A stretch of DNA of 11,150 nt from an uncultured Chloroflexota bacterium (lineage in GTDB: Bacteria > Chloroflexota > UBA4733). A program made the position numbers and the translations under genes. The DNA is taken from assembly GCA_937967325.1 (NCBI GenBank), contig CALBSQ010000045.1:1-11150 (forward strand). The letters are read 5' to 3'. Within the stretch, counting starts at the first letter, position 1. Every line of letters begins with the position of its first letter. The notes beneath the pieces are model-generated. The model was given only the letters and a program-made list of their open reading frames with translations. It was not told the origin of the DNA and did no database searches. Shown here piece by piece: positions 7,943 through 11,150 of this stretch.

Positions 7943-7964
7943 ATACTTGATGATCATGATGTAT
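7943..7964. promoter_or_regulatory. AT-rich imperfect dyad, candidate operator
   Basis: ATACTTGATGA (7943-7953) faces TCATGATGTAT (7954-7964). The arms are complementary at 9 of 11 positions with no gap, centred on ATGATCAT. The site is conspicuously AT-rich in GC-rich surroundings and lies in the 160-nt spacer between the divergent kinase and cysC genes, so a bound protein could control one or both. The cognate response regulator is one candidate, although OmpR-type regulators more often bind direct repeats. A sulfur-metabolism repressor is another. Confidence 0.5.
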
Positions 7965-7976
7965 ATTCTTTACATT
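7947..7976 (+). promoter_or_regulatory. Candidate promoter of cysC-sat
   Basis: TTGATG (7947-7952) and TACATT (7971-7976), 18 nt apart, each match the sigma-70-type consensus at four of six positions. The -35 box lies inside the dyad at 7943-7964, so a protein bound there would be expected to repress. Transcription would start near 7983, leaving a leader of about 80 nt before the GTG at 8065. That leader contains three ACTGT-type words at 8028-8046 and no riboswitch I recognise. Confidence 0.4.
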
Positions 7977-8064
7977 GTGCGAGGTGTTTGATTGCCCGTC
8001 CGCGGTCTGCACGGTGGCATCCTCCTCACTGTAGACTGTGACTGTATGGGATAGAGGGATAGTA

Positions 8065-8637
8065 GTGCAATCCGAGGGTTTCACGATCTGGTTCACCGGA
8101 CTGTCAGGCGCAGGCAAGACCACCATCACGACCCGGCTCCAGACATTGTTGCGGCAGCGCGGCCACCGCGTGGAAGTGCTCGACGGTGACGTCGTGCGGA
8201 TGAACTTGTCGAAAGGGCTGGGTTTCTCCAAAGAGGATCGGGACATCAACATCCGGCGCATCGGCTTCGTCTGCCACCTGCTTTCCAGGAACGGCGTCAT
8301 CGCGATCGCGGCCGCCATTTCGCCCTATCGGGCGGTGCGGGACGAGGTCCGTGAGCAGGTCGGCCGGTTCGTCGAGGTCTACGTCAAGTGCCCGCTGGAC
8401 GAGCTGGTGCGCCGCGACGTGAAGGGATTGTATGCCCGCGCCTTGCGTGGGGAGGTGCCCAACTTCACCGGCGTATCCGATCCCTACGAGGAGCCGCTGT
8501 CACCGGAGGTTGTCGTCGAAACCGACAAGGAGACTGTGGAAGAGAGTGTGGCCAAGATCCTGCTGACGCTGGAGCGGCTAGGCTACCTGCAGCCGGTTTC
8601 GCAACCGGCCAAGGAGCTGGTAGCCAAGGAAGCATGA
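8065..8637 (+). CDS. cysC: Adenylyl-sulfate (APS) kinase
   Basis: CysC phosphorylates adenosine 5'-phosphosulfate to PAPS with ATP, in the cytoplasm. The 190-aa protein has the family start GFTIWFTGLSGAGKTT with the P-loop at residues 12-20, then LDGDVVR (39-45), the APS-binding GFSKEDRDINIRRIGFV (53-69), the phospho-serine motif ISPYR (Ser86), and the lid/APS region KCPLDELVRRDVKGLYARALRGE. PNFTGVSDPYEEP is also typical. The GTG at 8065 is chosen because AGAGGGA lies about 5 nt upstream and the protein then starts close to the family core. An in-frame GTG at 8038 would add nine residues but has no ribosome-binding site. The stop overlaps the sat start by 4 nt (ATGA), so the two are translationally coupled. 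Confidence 0.96.
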   Translation: MQSEGFTIWFTGLSGAGKTTITTRLQTLLRQRGHRVEVLDGDVVRMNLSKGLGFSKEDRDINIRRIGFVCHLLSRNGVIAIAAAISPYRAVRDEVREQVGRFVEVYVKCPLDELVRRDVKGLYARALRGEVPNFTGVSDPYEEPLSPEVVVETDKETVEESVAKILLTLERLGYLQPVSQPAKELVAKEA

Positions 8638-9812
8638 TGGCGACCATTTCGCCGCATGGCGGCTCCCTGATCAATCGTCTCATTCCTGCCGACCAGGCAG
8701 CCGCATTGGAACAGCGCCTCCGCGCGCTGCCGCGGATCGAGCTTGAGGCGCGCGAAGCCTCGGATGTCGAGATGCTGGCGATCGGCGCGTTCAGCCCGCT
8801 CACCGGCTTCCTCGGCCAGGCCGACTACCTGCGCGTCCGCGACGAGATCCGCTTGGCGGATGGAACGCCCTGGAGCGTTCCGGTCGTGCTTGGCGTGGAG
8901 CAATCGCTCGCCCGCGGCATCCCGGATGGCGCGGACGTGGGGCTCTGGCGCGACGGCGAGCCGCTCGCGTTGATGCAGGTGACCGAACACTTTACGGTCG
9001 ATCCGGGTCTGGAGGCGGAACGGGTCTATGGGACCCGCGAGGACGCCCACCCCGGCGTCCGGGCCGTCTACTCGCGCGGCGAGGTGCTGCTGGCCGGACC
9101 GGTGACCGTATTGCACCGGCAGATCGACCCTCGCTTCGCGTCTTATGCGCTCACGCCAGAGGAGACGCGCGCCGCCTTTGCGGAGCGCGGTTGGAAGACC
9201 GTGGTGGGCTTCCAGACGCGCAACCCCGTCCACCGCGCCCACGAGTACTTGCAGAAGTGCGCGTTGGAGATCGTCGACGGGCTGTTGCTGCACCCCCTGG
9301 TTGGTGAGACGAAGGACGACGACATCCCGGCCGGCGTGCGCATGCGCTGCTACGAGATCCTGCTGGACAACTACTATCCGAAGGAGCGGGTACTGCTGGC
9401 GATCAATCCGGCGGCAATGCGCTACGCCGGGCCGCGCGAAGCGATCTTCCACGCGCTGATCCGCAAGAACTACGGCTGCACGCACTTCATCGTCGGGCGT
9501 GACCACGCCGGGGTGGGCAACTACTACGGCACCTACGACGCCCAGAAGCTGTTCGACGCCTACTCGCCGGAAGAGCTGGGCATCGTCCCGCTCAAGTTCG
9601 AGCACGCCTTCTACTGCCGGGCTTGCGGGTCGATGGCCTCGACCAAGACCTGCCCGCACGGCAACGACCAGCACGTGGTGCTGTCGGGGACCAAAGTCCG
9701 GGCAATGCTGCGCGCCGGCGAGTTGCCACCGCCCGAGTTTTCGCGACCCGAGGTCGCCGCCATCCTGATCGAGGCAGCCCGCGAGGCGGAGCCGGCAGGG
9801 GTGGCGCGGTAG
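8634..9812 (+). CDS. sat: Sulfate adenylyltransferase (ATP sulfurylase)
   Basis: Sat makes APS and pyrophosphate from ATP and sulfate, the first step of sulfate activation; its product is the CysC substrate. The 392-aa protein is of the monofunctional bacterial Sat type, unrelated to CysDN. Motifs: QTRNPVHRAHE (194-204), with the HxxH nucleotide-binding pair, GRDHAGVG (288-295) and LSGTKVRAMLRAGELPPPEFSRPEV (350-374). FYCRACGSMASTKTCPHG carries Cys328, Cys331, Cys340 and His342, resembling the zinc site described for thermophilic bacterial ATP sulfurylases. Two ATG codons lie in tandem at 8634 and 8637. The first gives the 4-nt ATGA overlap with cysC; AAGGA is better spaced for the second, so the true product may be one residue shorter. 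No reductase gene follows. Confidence 0.96.
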   Translation: MMATISPHGGSLINRLIPADQAAALEQRLRALPRIELEAREASDVEMLAIGAFSPLTGFLGQADYLRVRDEIRLADGTPWSVPVVLGVEQSLARGIPDGADVGLWRDGEPLALMQVTEHFTVDPGLEAERVYGTREDAHPGVRAVYSRGEVLLAGPVTVLHRQIDPRFASYALTPEETRAAFAERGWKTVVGFQTRNPVHRAHEYLQKCALEIVDGLLLHPLVGETKDDDIPAGVRMRCYEILLDNYYPKERVLLAINPAAMRYAGPREAIFHALIRKNYGCTHFIVGRDHAGVGNYYGTYDAQKLFDAYSPEELGIVPLKFEHAFYCRACGSMASTKTCPHGNDQHVVLSGTKVRAMLRAGELPPPEFSRPEVAAILIEAAREAEPAGVAR

Positions 9813-9820
9813 GGCGGGCC

Positions 9821-9942
9821 CCATACGGAGCGCGGGCGTCCCGCCCGCCCGGCCATTACGTTGCATGAGCATATTCCACTGTGATGATAGGCGCCCCAAA
9901 CGCCGCTCCACCCGGCGGGCGGGACGCCCGCGCTCCGTATGG
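9821..9942. repeat. Inverted repeat, 32-bp arms, 31 of 32 matching
   Basis: 9821-9852 and 9911-9942 are inverted copies of one 32-bp unit, differing at a single position (aligned to 9913), with 58 nt between them. Each copy is itself self-complementary through GCGGGCG/CGCCCGC, so it can fold alone or with its partner into a long hairpin. The left copy begins 9 nt after the sat stop and may act as a 3' stem-loop; neither side has a clear T-tract. The unit resembles GC-rich interspersed repeats known from several bacterial phyla, but copy number here cannot be judged. The gene-free stretch 9813-10052 holds this repeat and, presumably, a promoter for the next operon that I could not place. Confidence 0.88.
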
Positions 9943-10052
9943 CGGCGGTCGGGCGGCTTTCGTATGCTATCGTAGCAGCCATATGGGGCCGCTCCGACGG
10001 GACAGCAGTCGTTGGACCAGGCCCATGGGAACACCTACAGGAGGAACAGCGC

Positions 10053-10787
10053 ATGCCACCGCTCGGTTACGACGACACGCCACTGATCCCCGGCCAGAAG
10101 TACCGGGTCCACGACAGCACACGCCCACAGCCCGCTGTGATTACCCCTGGTACAGAAAGCTCGCAGTCGGCGGCCGGGCAGCCGCCGACTGACGCCGTTG
10201 TGTTCTTCGACGGCAAAGACCTCTCTGGATGGGTTGGCAGGGATGGCGCCGCAGCCCGCTGGAAGGTCGAGAACGGCTATGTCGAGGTGGTCCCCAGGAG
10301 TGGCGACATTTCTTCCCGCCAGGAAATTGGGGACTGCCAGCTTCATCTGGAATGGGCGACGCCCTCCGAGGTGCAGGGTGATAGCCAGGGCCGCGGCAAC
10401 AGCGGCGTATTCCTGATGAGTCGGTACGAGATCCAGGTGCTGGACTGCTACAACAACCCCACCTACGCTGACGGCACTGCCGGATCCATCTACGGGGAGC
10501 ATCCAGCGCTGGTCAATGCCAGCCGCAAGCCGGGCGAATGGCAGAGCTACGATTTCGTCTGGACCGGCCCGCGGTTCGACGGCGAGCGGCTGATCTCCCC
10601 TGCCTACCTGACGCTGTTCCACAACGGCGTGCTGGTGCAGCATCATCAGGAGCTGACCGGTCCGACCACGCACCGCCAGGTGTTGCCGTATGCTGCGCAC
10701 CCTCCGGCGGCGCCGTTGCGGCTGCAAGATCATGGCAACCCGGTGCGCTACCGCAACATCTGGTACCGACCGCTCGATAACAGGTAG
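10053..10787 (+). CDS. DUF1080 / 3-keto-disaccharide hydrolase-like protein
   Basis: The 244-aa protein carries a concanavalin-like beta-sandwich of the PF06439 family (formerly DUF1080; characterised members hydrolyse 3-keto-glycosides). Features: FFDGKDLSGWVG (51-62), WKVENGYVEVV (70-80), EIGDCQLHLEWATP (91-104), RGNSGVFLMSRYEIQVLDCYNN (114-135), GSIYGEHPALVNASRKPGEWQSYDFVW (144-170), the strand LTLFHNGVLVQHH (186-198) and the ending PLRLQDHGNPVRYRNIWYRPL (221-241). The ATG at 10053 is chosen for its strong AGGAGGA ribosome-binding site (10039-10045, 7 nt upstream). Many relatives are secreted, but this start gives no signal peptide; residues 1-45 are polar and proline-rich. The next gene starts 11 nt after the stop. 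The family is clear; the substrate is inference. Confidence 0.88.
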   Translation: MPPLGYDDTPLIPGQKYRVHDSTRPQPAVITPGTESSQSAAGQPPTDAVVFFDGKDLSGWVGRDGAAARWKVENGYVEVVPRSGDISSRQEIGDCQLHLEWATPSEVQGDSQGRGNSGVFLMSRYEIQVLDCYNNPTYADGTAGSIYGEHPALVNASRKPGEWQSYDFVWTGPRFDGERLISPAYLTLFHNGVLVQHHQELTGPTTHRQVLPYAAHPPAAPLRLQDHGNPVRYRNIWYRPLDNR

Positions 10788-10798
10788 GGAGGCGCTTC

Positions 10799-11150
10799 AT
10801 GAAACTCGCCATCTCCAGCTACTCGTTTCACCGGTTCGGGCAGGGTCCGGAGACTGAGCGTCCGTCGATCGGGCAGATGCTGGATCGCTGTGTCTCCTAC
10901 GACGTAGACGGCATCGAGTTACTCGGCGTCCACTTCAGCAGTACAGGGACTGCCGAGCTGGGAGAGATCAAGCGCGCGGCGTTGCAGCGTGGCCTGCAGG
11001 TCTGCGCCGTATCAGCGCACCACAACTTCGTGACGCCCGACGTCGAAAAGCGCAGTGCCGCTATCGACACGGTCCGCCGCTGGGTCGACGTAGCAGCCTT
11101 TCTGGGAGCGCCGGTGGTGCGCGTGTTCGGCGGCCGCTGGCAGACCACCC
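10799..11150 (+). CDS. Sugar phosphate isomerase/epimerase family protein, 3' truncated
   Basis: The ATG at 10799 has GGGAGG (10787-10792) 6 nt upstream and opens a frame that runs to the window end without a stop (117 codons seen). The start MKLAISSYSFHRFGQG, then DVDGIELLGVHF (residues 35-46, with conserved Glu40), LQVCAVSAHHNF (66-77) and AFLGAPVVRVFGG (100-112), is the N-terminal half of a xylose-isomerase-like TIM barrel (PF01261), a family of metal-dependent sugar isomerases and epimerases. The metal-binding residues of the second half are out of view. It is 11 nt downstream of the DUF1080 gene, so probably in the same operon; such pairs are common in carbohydrate-degrading bacteria, often with Gfo/Idh-type oxidoreductases. 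The exact reaction is unknown. Confidence 0.87.
   Translation, partial: MKLAISSYSFHRFGQGPETERPSIGQMLDRCVSYDVDGIELLGVHFSSTGTAELGEIKRAALQRGLQVCAVSAHHNFVTPDVEKRSAAIDTVRRWVDVAAFLGAPVVRVFGGRWQTT

Noticed and set aside
8583..10034. 483-aa open frame on the minus strand
   Set aside because: Antisense to sat and the inverted repeat; no recognisable domain, and sat is certain.
9939..10052. Upstream start giving a 38-residue N-terminal extension with a hydrophobic stretch on the DUF1080 protein
   Set aside because: This ATG lies in the right arm of the inverted repeat and lacks a Shine-Dalgarno, whereas ATG 10053 has AGGAGGA at ideal spacing. If it were used, the stretch LSYAIVAAIWG could act as a signal segment.

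Overview
The window is GC-rich, densely coding bacterial DNA. Gene content and style suggest a Chloroflexota bacterium, perhaps of the Thermomicrobia/Sphaerobacter type: frequent GTG/TTG starts, a GroEL whose tail ends in MPEY instead of a GGM repeat, a one-subunit MetRS, and GC-rich interspersed inverted repeats. This placement is inference; there is no 16S rRNA or other decisive marker.

Layout. (1) 1-69, minus: 3' truncated tRNA-Leu(UAA). (2) 163-2683, plus: metG followed after 4 nt by an amidohydrolase-2 family gene, probably one operon. (3) 2684-3004: gene-free stretch with a roughly 229-bp foldback (inverted-repeat) element and a heptamer tandem repeat. (4) 3005-3253, minus: an 82-aa protein I do not recognise. 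(5) 3325-3371: strong terminator for the minus-strand groES-groEL operon (5391-3426), which has a perfect 18-bp palindrome between its two genes. (6) 7904-5585, minus: a soluble GAF-PAS histidine kinase and an OmpR-type response regulator, overlapping by 11 nt. (7) 8065-9812, plus: cysC-sat (APS kinase and ATP sulfurylase, 4-nt overlap), divergent from the kinase; the shared spacer holds an AT-rich dyad. (8) 9813-10052: intergenic region with a 32-bp inverted repeat matching at 31 of 32 positions. (9) 10053-11150, plus: a DUF1080/3-keto-disaccharide hydrolase-like gene and the start of a sugar phosphate isomerase/epimerase gene that runs off the window.

How the genes work together. tRNA-Leu and MetRS serve translation; GroES/GroEL form the chaperonin. 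Sat makes APS from sulfate and ATP, and CysC phosphorylates it to PAPS, so the pair is a complete sulfate-activation module, but no reductase is in view. The kinase/regulator pair is a complete two-component system with unknown signal and targets. The last two genes look like the start of a carbohydrate catabolic operon. Most genes are ordinary housekeeping or metabolic genes. The least explained material is in the intergenic inverted repeats, the small orphan protein and the divergent regulatory spacer.
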